This document shows, piece after piece, positions 32,183 to 40,136 of a DNA stretch of 64,000 nt (positions are counted from its first letter, which is position 1; every line of letters starts with the position of its first letter). Source of the DNA: Albirhodobacter sp042466415 (GTDB lineage Bacteria; Pseudomonadota; Alphaproteobacteria; Rhodobacterales; Rhodobacteraceae); the NCBI RefSeq assembly GCF_042466415.1, contig NZ_JAXHCH010000002.1, positions 1,426,001 through 1,490,000 of the forward strand. The letters run 5' to 3'. The notes under the pieces were generated by a model that made no database searches, had not been told where the DNA came from, and was given only the letters and a program-made list of their open reading frames with translations. The position numbers and the translations under genes were made by a program.

Positions 32183-33939
32183 TGGAACTCATTGCGCAGA
32201 ACATGGCGCCAATCATGTTCCTTTCGCTGATCTTCTTCTTGCTAGTCGGCTATCCCGTGGCCTTTGCCCTTGCGGCGAACGGCCTGTTGTTCTTTGTGAT
32301 CGGCGTTGAACTTGCGCCGCTGTCGGAAGGGGCGATCAACCTCTCTTGGCCATTGCTCAACGCGATGCCAGAACGGTTCTGGGGCGTTTTGTCCAACGAG
32401 ACATTGCTTGCGATCCCCTTCTTTACCTTTATGGGCATCGTGCTGGAGAAATCCGGCATGGCGGAAGATCTGCTGGATACGATCGGGCAGCTTTTTGGCC
32501 CGGTGCGCGGCGGTCTGGCTTATGCGGTCATCATCGTGGGCGCGCTTTTGGCGGCAACGACGGGCGTTGTGGCGGCATCCGTGATCGCGATGGGGCTTAT
32601 CTCACTGCCGATCATGCTGCGCTATGGCTATGATCGCTCAATCGCCTCGGGCGTCATCGCGGCCTCCGGTACGCTGGCCCAAATTATCCCGCCATCGCTC
32701 GTGCTGATCGTGCTGGCCGACCAGCTCGGCCGGTCGGTAGGAGATATGTATAAGGGCGCGATGATCCCGGGTCTGGTGCTGACACTCATCTATCTGGGCT
32801 ATGTCGCCTTGATGTCTGTCATCCGCCCCAAATCGATGCCGGCTCTGCCGGTTGAGGCGCGGACCTTGGGATCGGGCGTCACCTCACTGTTCATCGCGCT
32901 GGCGGCGGCGGCGGGGCTGTTCATCTTCGCGAAAGGCTACCTGACGGTTAATCATAACCCTGCCGATGCCGGTATTCTGGCCGCGGCGTTGGCGGTATCG
33001 GTGCTCTACGTGCTGGCGCTGATCGACAAGACGGCGAAGATAAACATCATGTCGCGCTTGGCACAGCAAGTCATCATCGTGCTGATCCCGCCATTGGCGT
33101 TGATCTTCCTTGTGCTTGGCACGATCTTCCTCGGCGTTGCTACGCCGACTGAAGGGGGCGCGATGGGGGCTGTTGGGGCGTTGATCCTTGCCTTCCTCAA
33201 GAAGCGCCTGACGGTTGATGTTGTGCGCCAAGCTTTGGCGGCCACAACGCGCCTCTCGGCCTTTGTGATGTTCATCTTGCTCGGTGCGCGCGTGTTCTCG
33301 CTCACGTTCTACGGTGTGAACGGGCATATCTGGGTTGAGCATCTCCTGACATCCTTGCCGGGTGGTGAGACTGGCTTCTTGATCGTGGTCTCGCTTTTGG
33401 TGTTCTTCCTTGCGTTCTTCCTCGACTTCTTCGAACTCGCCTTCATCATCGTTCCGTTGCTGGCCCCTGCGGCTGAAAGCCTCGGAATTGATCTGATCTG
33501 GTTCGGGGTGATCTTGGGAGTGAACATGCAAACCTCGTTCATGCATCCCCCGTTCGGCTTCGCGCTGTTCTTCCTGCGCTCTGTCGCGCCCAAGGTTCCC
33601 TATCTTGACAAGGTGACCGGCAAGCTGACCGATCCTGTAAAAACCTCGCAAATCTACTGGGGCGCCGTGCCGTTCGTGTTTATCCAGATCCTCATGATCG
33701 GGATCGTGATCCTGTTCCCAGGCATGGTGATGCATTACAAGGGCAAGCCGATTGACCCCTCGACGGTTGATTTCACGCTTCCAGACATGCCCGGGTTGGG
33801 CGGTCTGGGCGGTTTGAGCCTTGGCGCACCCGCTGGTGGTCAAGCGCCTGCCCCCGGTAACGGGGCCGCCAATGGCGAGACGGTGGCGCCTGCGACGGGT
33901 GGCCTTGGTCTGGGAATGGGTGTTCCCAGCTTCCAATAA
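32179..33939 (+). CDS. takM: TRAP transporter large permease (DctM/TakM)
   Basis: This 586-residue Na+-coupled transporter has about 12 hydrophobic segments and typical DctM motifs such as LLAIPFFTFMGIVLEKSGMAEDLL and GVVAASVIAMGLISLPIMLRYGYD. It should carry 2-oxoacids delivered by TakP. It begins in an ATGATG overlap with takQ. The last about 65 residues are a Gly/Pro/Ala-rich low-complexity tail (PDMPGLGGLGGLSLGAPAGG onward) that is unusual for a permease. A strong terminator follows. Confidence 0.88.
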   Translation: MMELIAQNMAPIMFLSLIFFLLVGYPVAFALAANGLLFFVIGVELAPLSEGAINLSWPLLNAMPERFWGVLSNETLLAIPFFTFMGIVLEKSGMAEDLLDTIGQLFGPVRGGLAYAVIIVGALLAATTGVVAASVIAMGLISLPIMLRYGYDRSIASGVIAASGTLAQIIPPSLVLIVLADQLGRSVGDMYKGAMIPGLVLTLIYLGYVALMSVIRPKSMPALPVEARTLGSGVTSLFIALAAAAGLFIFAKGYLTVNHNPADAGILAAALAVSVLYVLALIDKTAKINIMSRLAQQVIIVLIPPLALIFLVLGTIFLGVATPTEGGAMGAVGALILAFLKKRLTVDVVRQALAATTRLSAFVMFILLGARVFSLTFYGVNGHIWVEHLLTSLPGGETGFLIVVSLLVFFLAFFLDFFELAFIIVPLLAPAAESLGIDLIWFGVILGVNMQTSFMHPPFGFALFFLRSVAPKVPYLDKVTGKLTDPVKTSQIYWGAVPFVFIQILMIGIVILFPGMVMHYKGKPIDPSTVDFTLPDMPGLGGLGGLSLGAPAGGQAPAPGNGAANGETVAPATGGLGLGMGVPSFQ

Positions 33940-33965
33940 AGCCTAACCGCAAGACAGTTCTGAAG

Positions 33966-33994
33966 GGGCCGCGGATCAAACCGCGGCCCTTTTT
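33966..33994 (+). terminator. takQM terminator
   Basis: GGGCCGCGG (33966-33974) pairs with CCGCGGCCC (33981-33989) and is followed by five T. Confidence 0.88.
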
Positions 33995-34028
33995 ATGTAA
34001 AGCTCGCGACGCTGGCCGGCCGCAGTAA

Positions 34029-34058
34029 CAAAGGGCCCCCCTTTTAAAAAGGGAGGCC
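34029..34058 (-). terminator. Probable ilvBH terminator
   Basis: GGCCCCCCTTTT faces AAAAAGGGAGGCC (34034-34058) with one mismatch. On the minus strand it is followed by CTTTGTT. It lies 50 bases beyond the ilvH stop. Confidence 0.6.
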
Positions 34059-34108
34059 TCGGGATCTATCTATCTGGAATACTGCCTTTCACGCCGTCGG
34101 CGCGACGA

Positions 34109-34669
34109 TCAGACCCCGCGCGAGAGGGCTGCAACGCCGGTGCGCGCGACATCAACGAGGCCGAGCGGGCGCATTAGATCCGCGAAAGCGTCGATCTTCT
34201 CGGGCGTCCCCGTGATCTCGAAGACGAAGCTCTCCAAGGTGCTATCCACCACATTCGCGCGGAAAATATCGGCCAAACGCAGGGACTCAACGCGCTTTTC
34301 ATCCGTTGCAGCAACTTTGAACAGCGCAAGCTCACGTTCCACCGAAGCCCCCTCGACGGTGAGGTCATGAACCTCATGCACAGGCACGATCCGGCCCAAT
34401 TGCGCGCGGATCTGCTCAATCACGGCCATCGTGCCGCGCGTCACAATCGTGATCCGCGAGCGGTGGCCCTTATGGTCGACCTCAGCAACGGTGAGGCTGT
34501 CGATGTTATACCCCCGCCCCGAGAACAACCCGATAACCCGCGCGAGCACCCCCGCCTCGTTATCCACGAGAACGGCAAGCGTATGCGCGCTTTCGACGTC
34601 GGAATTGCTGTCGCGCAGATCGTAGGCCGAATGGCTGGTGGAGCCTTTTTTGATATTCAGAGCGGCCAT
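34109..34669 (-). CDS. ilvH: Acetolactate synthase small (regulatory) subunit
   Basis: This 186-residue regulatory subunit of acetohydroxyacid synthase has an N-terminal ACT domain (HTLAVLVDNEAGVLARVIGLFSGRGYNIDSLTVAEVD) that binds valine for feedback inhibition, and a C-terminal domain (ELALFKVAATDEKRVESLRLADIFRANVVD). The start MAALNIKKGST at 34667-34669 follows GGAGAGAGG; ten more open codons upstream are not conserved. It lies 79 bases downstream of ilvB in the same operon. Confidence 0.95.
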   Translation of the reverse strand: MAALNIKKGSTSHSAYDLRDSNSDVESAHTLAVLVDNEAGVLARVIGLFSGRGYNIDSLTVAEVDHKGHRSRITIVTRGTMAVIEQIRAQLGRIVPVHEVHDLTVEGASVERELALFKVAATDEKRVESLRLADIFRANVVDSTLESFVFEITGTPEKIDAFADLMRPLGLVDVARTGVAALSRGV

Positions 34670-34748
34670 TGCCTCTCTCCTTTTCTCGAATGTCGCCACT
34701 TGCGTGAAACCCGATCACCGAGGGCCGAGCCCCGTGATCGGGCCGTGA

Positions 34749-36503
34749 TTATACCAGAACTGCGCCGCTCGACTGGATCGCATCCGCAATCGCGCCGTCG
34801 CCCAAAATCATCTCGTTATGCGGCTTGCCTGACGGGATCATCGGCAGACAATTTTCGTGCTTCTCGACGCGGCAATCAAAGAGAACCGGGCCCGGATGAT
34901 CGATCATTTCCTGAATGCAGGCATCGAGCTTGGCCGGATCATCGCAATAAATGCCTTTCCAACCAAAAGCTTCCGCCAGTTTCACAAAATCGGGCAGGCT
35001 TTCGGACCACGACGACGAATAGCGCTCGCCGTGCAACAATTGCTGCCACTGACGGACCATGCCGAGACGTTCGTTATTCAAGATGAACTGCTTAACCGGC
35101 GCTTGGAACTGCGTACAGGTGCCCATTTCTTGCATGTTCATCAACCAAGATGCTTCGCCCGCAACGCAAATCACCAGCGCGTCCGGGTGCGCGACCTGAA
35201 CACCGATCGAGGCGGGGAAGCCGTAGCCCATCGTACCCAAGCCACCCGACGTCATCCAGCGATGCGGGTCTTCAAAGCCGAGGAATTGCGCGGCCCACAT
35301 CTGGTGCTGGCCGACCTCGGTTGTGATGTAGCGATCTTTATCTGCGGTCAGCGCCTGCAAACGCTCCAATGCATATTGCGGTTTGATCGTGGTTTCGGAC
35401 GTCGCGTAATTCAGGCATTTTACTGCCTTCCATTCCTCGATCTGCGTCCACCACTGCGACAAGGCTTCCTTGTTGACCTTGCGGCCACGCGCCTTCCAAA
35501 TCTTCAGCGCATCTTCAAGCACATGCCCGACATCCCCCAAAATCGGCAATTCAACGCGGATGACCTTGTTGATTGACGACGCGTCGATATCGATATGCGC
35601 TTTACGTGAGGTTGGGGAGAAATCGGAAATCCGGCCGGTGATCCGGTCATCGAAACGCGCGCCGATGTTGATCATCACGTCGCAGCCATGCATCGCGAGA
35701 TTGGCCTCGTAAAGCCCGTGCATCCCGAGCATGCCAAGCCACCCTTTGCCAGATGCAGGATAGGCGCCCAAGCCCATCAGGGTCGACGTGATCGGGAAGC
35801 CGGTCGCATCCACCAATTCGCGCAGCAACTGACACGCCGCCGATCCGGAATTGATAACGCCGCCGCCCGTGTAGAAGATAGGGCGTTCTGCGGTCTCGAT
35901 CATCTCGACGAGCTTGGTAACCTCATCCTGCCCTGCTTTCACGCGGGGCTGGTAGTGATCGACCTTCGCCGTTTTCGCCGAGCGGTATTCGCCGGTCGCG
36001 AACTGAACATCTTTAGGAATATCGATCAACACAGGCCCCGGACGGCCGGACGTTGCGATATGGAACGCCTGATGGATTGTCTCGGCAAGCTTGTCGGTTT
36101 CTTTCACCAACCAGTTATGCTTGGTGCAAGGCCGCGTGATCCCCACGGTGTCGGCCTCTTGGAAACCGTCTGTGCCGATCATAAACGTTGGAACCTGACC
36201 GGAAAACACGACCAACGGGATGGAATTGAGTAAAGCATCCGTCAGGCCCGTTACGGCATTGGTCGCCCCCGGCCCCGATGTCACCAACACGCAGCCCGGC
36301 TTACCGGTCGAGCGCGCATACCCTTCGGCCATGTGAACGGCCGCCTGTTCGTGGCGTACGAGAATATGGCGGATCTCATTTTGCTGGAAAATCGCATCAT
36401 AGATCGGAAGCACAGCGCCCCCTGGATAGCCGAAGATCGTATCCACGCCCTGTTCTTTCAGAGCTTCAACCACCATTTCCGCGCCCGTCATCTGCCGTGA
36501 CAT
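34749..36503 (-). CDS. ilvB: Acetolactate synthase large (catalytic) subunit
   Basis: This 584-residue ThDP-dependent enzyme makes acetolactate or acetohydroxybutyrate in branched-chain amino acid synthesis. The ThDP region FGYPGGAVLPIYDA with the activating Glu in VRHEQAAVHMAEGYAR is clear, as is the FAD region. The Mg-ThDP motif reads VAGEASWLMNMQEMG, with Glu where GDG/GDA is canonical; this variant appears familiar from Rhodobacterales. Of two tandem ATGs the second (36501-36503) has the better seven-base spacing from GGAG. An attenuator precedes the gene and ilvH follows. Confidence 0.96.
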   Translation of the reverse strand: MSRQMTGAEMVVEALKEQGVDTIFGYPGGAVLPIYDAIFQQNEIRHILVRHEQAAVHMAEGYARSTGKPGCVLVTSGPGATNAVTGLTDALLNSIPLVVFSGQVPTFMIGTDGFQEADTVGITRPCTKHNWLVKETDKLAETIHQAFHIATSGRPGPVLIDIPKDVQFATGEYRSAKTAKVDHYQPRVKAGQDEVTKLVEMIETAERPIFYTGGGVINSGSAACQLLRELVDATGFPITSTLMGLGAYPASGKGWLGMLGMHGLYEANLAMHGCDVMINIGARFDDRITGRISDFSPTSRKAHIDIDASSINKVIRVELPILGDVGHVLEDALKIWKARGRKVNKEALSQWWTQIEEWKAVKCLNYATSETTIKPQYALERLQALTADKDRYITTEVGQHQMWAAQFLGFEDPHRWMTSGGLGTMGYGFPASIGVQVAHPDALVICVAGEASWLMNMQEMGTCTQFQAPVKQFILNNERLGMVRQWQQLLHGERYSSSWSESLPDFVKLAEAFGWKGIYCDDPAKLDACIQEMIDHPGPVLFDCRVEKHENCLPMIPSGKPHNEMILGDGAIADAIQSSGAVLV

Positions 36504-36531
36504 CATCTTACTCCATCAGCCCTTTAGCCAA

Positions 36532-36558
36532 GAAAAAGCCCCCGAATTTGGCGGGGGC
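36532..36558 (-). terminator. Attenuator hairpin in the ilvB leader
   Basis: On the minus strand GCCCCCG (36552-36558) pairs with CGGGGGC (36538-36544) around a seven-base loop and is followed by TTTTTCT. It lies 26 bases downstream of the leader peptide stop and 30 bases before ilvB. This is where a Rho-independent attenuator would sit. Confidence 0.8.
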
Positions 36559-36583
36559 GCATGGGAACCAAAATGGTCAACCG

Positions 36584-36634
36584 TCACCGGCCCATACGCC
36601 AACACCTGAAAATTACGAGGACACCACGCATCAT
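36584..36634 (-). CDS. ilvB leader peptide (attenuation control)
   Basis: This 16-codon ORF reads MMRGVLVIFRCWRMGR and contains the consecutive branched-chain codons Val-Leu-Val-Ile. AAGGAG stands seven bases before the first ATG. The peptide is followed by a Rho-independent terminator and then ilvB, the classic layout for translation-coupled attenuation: ribosome stalling at scarce Val/Leu/Ile codons would prevent the terminator. The alternative (antiterminator) pairing is not proven by eye. Comparative studies have predicted such leaders for ilv operons in proteobacteria. Confidence 0.75.
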   Translation of the reverse strand: MMRGVLVIFRCWRMGR

Positions 36635-36735
36635 GCGCTCCTTGCTAGTATCTTTGGGGACATTAGGCAGGCCGCAGGGGGGCGTCAACGCCAAAAAACC
36701 ATGTTTTATGTCCAAAGGGGGCATTTTTCTTTCCT

Positions 36736-36769
36736 AAAATTACAATGATTGCCTCCTTATTGTAATTTT
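36736..36769. promoter_or_regulatory. AT-rich inverted repeat upstream of the ilvB leader
   Basis: AAAATTACAA (36736-36745) and TTGTAATTTT (36760-36769) are perfect inverted copies with a 14-base gap. The repeat lies about 100 bases upstream of the ilvB leader peptide, in an otherwise GC-rich region. It is a candidate binding site for a dimeric regulator; the regulator is unknown. Confidence 0.4.
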
Positions 36770-36833
36770 CGGCTGCATTATTCCCTCTGAGTGCCCGAAT
36801 CTCTCGCGCTCGCGGATCAGTTCAACCGGAAAC

Positions 36834-36862
36834 GAAAAAGGGAGAGGCATGAATGCCCCTCC
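36834..36862 (-). terminator. Terminator of the 108-residue secreted protein gene
   Basis: GGGAGAGGC (36840-36848) faces GCCCCTCCC (36854-36862) with one mismatch. On the minus strand it is followed by CTTTTTCG. Confidence 0.75.
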
Positions 36863-36918
36863 CCCGTTCGATCCTAGGATAGATCACAGGCCACCCAACG
36901 GACGGCCCTGCCATCAGA

Positions 36919-37245
36919 TCAATCGCGCTTTGGCGGCGCGGGCGCGAACTCTTGCAAAACTTTTTCGACCTGCGCCTTGGTGAGGCTTTTGTTCTCGGCC
37001 TTCAGGCAGGTCGCGATTTTCGTGGCGTCCGGACGCTCAGGCTTGGCGTTGCTATCGCCCGCCTCAGCTTTTTGCGGCGCAGCTGGGAGGCATGCTTTCA
37101 CAGCTTTCTCCGACACGCCAAGCGCAGTCGCCATTTTCGCTGTTGGCATCGCAGGCGGTTGGCCTTGTTGCGCGGAAGCGGTGAAGGGAATTGCGAAAGC
37201 GGCAAAGGTAAGCGCCGTCAAGAGGCTGGATTTCCGAGTCATCAT
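36919..37245 (-). CDS. Small secreted protein of unknown function
   Basis: This 108-residue protein has a clear signal peptide (MMTRKSSLLTALTFAAFAIPFTASA, cleavage after ASA). The mature part is about 83 residues, Pro/Ala/Lys-rich, with two cysteines (near 52 and 79) that could form a disulfide, and the segments LGVSEKAVKACLP and SLTKAQVEKVLQEFAP that look helical. I do not recognise a family. GAGG stands eight bases before the first of two ATGs. It is monocistronic, ending at its own terminator. Confidence 0.65.
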   Translation of the reverse strand: MMTRKSSLLTALTFAAFAIPFTASAQQGQPPAMPTAKMATALGVSEKAVKACLPAAPQKAEAGDSNAKPERPDATKIATCLKAENKSLTKAQVEKVLQEFAPAPPKRD

Positions 37246-37389
37246 AGGTATTTCCTCACGTTGTCCTTCTCATCGGAAGGTGTGAGTTAAACGCGACCCT
37301 GAACCTATTCCGTCGCGCCCGCCGCAAAATCTTACCGCAGCCATCGATCAAGGCCGCCGACACGGGGCCGCCGGCACGGGGCGCGTTGA

Positions 37390-38517
37390 TCAAAGCGGCT
37401 CGATGTCGCCCTGTGCCCGTAGCGCGTGGAAATCGGCAACAAAGCTTGCGAGTTGACCCACCTCGATCGCGTCGCGCAGCCCCTGCATCAACTGCTGATA
37501 ATAATGCAGGTTGTGCCACGTAAGTAGCATCCCGCAGATCATCTCTTGCGAGCGGAACACGTGGTGCAGATAGGCACGCGAGTAATTGGAACAGCACGGG
37601 CAGGTGCATTCCTCATCCAGCGGCCGCGGATCATCTTGGTGGCGGGCGTTCTTGATATTCACCTGTCCCCGACGGGTCCAGCCCTGCCCCGTGCGCCCTG
37701 ATCGCGACGGCAAAACGCAATCCATCATATCGATGCCGCGCTCGACCGCGCCCACGATATCATCTGGCTTGCCAACCCCCATCAGATAGCGCGGCTTGTC
37801 TTGCGGCAGAAAATCGGGCGCGTAATCGAGCACGCCGAACATCGCCTCCTGCCCCTCGCCCACCGCAAGGCCACCCACCGCGTAGCCGTCAAACCCGATG
37901 TCAACCAGCGCCTTCGCGCTTTCCTCGCGCAGATCCCGCGTCACGCCGCCTTGCATGATCCCGAACAGCGCATGGCCTGGCCGATCCCCGAAGGCATCTT
38001 TGGATCGCTGCGCCCAGCGCATGGAAAGCTGCATGGATTTCGCCACCTCGGCATCCGTCGCGGGCAAAGCGGGGCATTCGTCAAAGCACATCACAATATC
38101 AGATCCCAGAAGCTTCTGGATCTCCATCGAGCGCTCTGGCGTCAGCATATGTTTCGATCCGTCGACATGCGACGAGAACCGCACCCCCTCCTCCGTCAAC
38201 TTGCGCAGCGACGCGAGAGACATCACTTGGAACCCGCCGGAATCTGTGAGGATCGGCTTGTCCCAATTCATGAACTTATGCAAACCACCGAGATTGGCGA
38301 TGCGCTCGGCAGTCGGGCGCAGCATCAGGTGATAGGTATTGCCAAGCAAAATATCCGCACCCGTCGCGGCCACGGATTCGGGCATCATCGCCTTCACTGT
38401 CGCCGCCGTGCCAACCGGCATGAACGCCGGTGTACGGATCTCGCCGCGCGGCGTCGAGATCACGCCTTTGCGTGCCTTGCCGTCAGTCGCCTGCACTTTG
38501 AACCCGAACCGCGTCAT
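37390..38517 (-). CDS. tgt: Queuine tRNA-ribosyltransferase (TGT)
   Basis: This 375-residue enzyme exchanges guanine-34 for preQ1 in tRNAs with GUN anticodons on the queuosine pathway. Active-site features are present: the nucleophile region ILTDSGGFQVMSL, FDECPALPA, the GGLAVGEGQ loop and the zinc site CTCPCCSNYSRAYLHH (three Cys plus a His). The ATG at 38515-38517 follows AGGAGAGAT; 12 further codons upstream are not conserved. The queA gene is not visible here. Confidence 0.96.
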   Translation of the reverse strand: MTRFGFKVQATDGKARKGVISTPRGEIRTPAFMPVGTAATVKAMMPESVAATGADILLGNTYHLMLRPTAERIANLGGLHKFMNWDKPILTDSGGFQVMSLASLRKLTEEGVRFSSHVDGSKHMLTPERSMEIQKLLGSDIVMCFDECPALPATDAEVAKSMQLSMRWAQRSKDAFGDRPGHALFGIMQGGVTRDLREESAKALVDIGFDGYAVGGLAVGEGQEAMFGVLDYAPDFLPQDKPRYLMGVGKPDDIVGAVERGIDMMDCVLPSRSGRTGQGWTRRGQVNIKNARHQDDPRPLDEECTCPCCSNYSRAYLHHVFRSQEMICGMLLTWHNLHYYQQLMQGLRDAIEVGQLASFVADFHALRAQGDIEPL

Positions 38518-38623
38518 GCCATCTCTCCTGATATTTGCGCCCTTTTGGGCCATTTTGGTCCGCCGCTCAAGGCATCACGTGATTTTGACGGATCAGACCG
38601 GCCCACCGTCTCCCCGCAAAACG

Positions 38624-38653
38624 AAAAAGGCCCCGCATCCAGCGAGGCCTTTT
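38624..38653 (-). terminator. pntAB terminator
   Basis: AAAAAGGCCCCGC faces GCGAGGCCTTTT (38624-38653) with one mismatch, and on the minus strand it is followed by TCGTTTT. It lies 20 bases beyond the pntB stop and may also act on the plus strand. Confidence 0.8.
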
Positions 38654-38672
38654 CCTGTCCTTCAAGCCGCCA

Positions 38673-40121
38673 TCAGTCGATCATCGGCAGCAGTTGATCG
38701 AGCGATTTCTTCGCATCGCCGTAGAACATCCGCGTGTTCTCTTTGTAGAACAGCGGGTTCTCGATGCCCGAATAGCCGGTGCCTTGGCCGCGCTTGGACA
38801 CGAACACTTGTTTCGCCTTCCAGCATTCAAGAACCGGCATCCCCGCGATTGGCGAGTTCGGATCTTCTTGCGCGGCAGGGTTCACGATGTCGTTCGAGCC
38901 GATCACGATGGCCACATCCGTACTCGGGAAGTCGTCATTGATCTCGTCCATTTCCAGCACGATATCATAGGGCACTTTCGCCTCGGCCAGCAGCACGTTC
39001 ATATGCCCCGGCAGACGCCCAGCGACCGGATGGATCGCGAAGCGGACGTTTTTACCCTTGGCGCGCAGTTTGCGCACCAGTTCGGACACCGATTGCTGTG
39101 CTTGCGCGACCGCCATGCCGTAGCCCGGGATGATCACGATGCTATCGGCATCGTTGAGCGCGGCGGCCACGCCTTCGGCATCAATCGCCACTTGTTCGCC
39201 CTCGACCTCCATCGCCGGACCGGTGGCGCCGCCACCAAAGCCGCCCAAGATCACCGAGATGAACGAGCGGTTCATCGCCTTACACATGATATAGGACAGG
39301 ATGGCACCCGAGGAGCCGACCAGCGCGCCGACCACGATCAACAGATCATTGCCCAGCGAGAAGCCGATCGCGGAGGCAGCCCAGCCCGAGTACGAGTTGA
39401 GCATCGACACCACGACAGGCATATCCGCGCCGCCGATGCCCATGATCAAATGGTAGCCGATGAAGAACGCAAGCAGCGTCATCAGAACCAGCGTCCACAT
39501 GCCAGCGCCGTTGAAGAACATCACCAACAGGATCAACGAGCCAATCGCCGCGGCCGCATTGAGAAGATGCCCGCCCGGCAGCTTCTTCGCCGTGCCCGAG
39601 ACTTTGCCCGCAAGCTTACCAAACGCGATCACCGAGCCCGTGAATGTCACCGCGCCGATGAACACGCCGAGGAAGACTTCGACCTTCAAAATCGCGATTT
39701 CCACCGCGTCTTTATGCGCGAGTTTCTCCGCGAAGCCTTTGAGCGACGCAAGCGCGGTCTCATCACCCGCCAAGCGCATCGCCTCAATCCGGCCCAGTTC
39801 CAATTCGGCATTATAGCCGATAAAGACGGCCGCCAGACCCACGAAGGAATGGAGCGCCGCGACAAGCTGCGGCATCTCCGTCATCTGAACGCGCGAGGCA
39901 ACATAATACCCCAGCACAGAGCCGCCCGCGATCATCACCAAAATGATGAACCAATTGCCCACGCCCGGCCCGAACACGGTGGCAATCACGGCCATCGCCA
40001 TGCCCACAATGCCATACCAAACGGCGCGTTTCGCGCTTTCTTGGCCCGACAACCCGCCCAGCGAGAGGATGAAGAGAACAGCAGCCGCGATATAGGCGGC
40101 GGATACGATACCGATCGTCAT
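38673..40121 (-). CDS. pntB: NAD(P) transhydrogenase beta subunit
   Basis: This 482-residue inner-membrane subunit has about nine transmembrane helices (residues 1-270) and the C-terminal NADP(H)-binding domain III. The domain III Rossmann fingerprint GYGMAVAQAQ and the loop GANDIVNPAAQ-like segment (GSNDIVNPAAQEDPNSPIAGMPVLECWKAKQVFVSKR) are clear. With PntA it uses the proton gradient to reduce NADP+ from NADH. It follows pntA after 15 bases. Confidence 0.96.
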   Translation of the reverse strand: MTIGIVSAAYIAAAVLFILSLGGLSGQESAKRAVWYGIVGMAMAVIATVFGPGVGNWFIILVMIAGGSVLGYYVASRVQMTEMPQLVAALHSFVGLAAVFIGYNAELELGRIEAMRLAGDETALASLKGFAEKLAHKDAVEIAILKVEVFLGVFIGAVTFTGSVIAFGKLAGKVSGTAKKLPGGHLLNAAAAIGSLILLVMFFNGAGMWTLVLMTLLAFFIGYHLIMGIGGADMPVVVSMLNSYSGWAASAIGFSLGNDLLIVVGALVGSSGAILSYIMCKAMNRSFISVILGGFGGGATGPAMEVEGEQVAIDAEGVAAALNDADSIVIIPGYGMAVAQAQQSVSELVRKLRAKGKNVRFAIHPVAGRLPGHMNVLLAEAKVPYDIVLEMDEINDDFPSTDVAIVIGSNDIVNPAAQEDPNSPIAGMPVLECWKAKQVFVSKRGQGTGYSGIENPLFYKENTRMFYGDAKKSLDQLLPMID

Positions 40122-40136
40122 GTCAGCACCCTCCCC

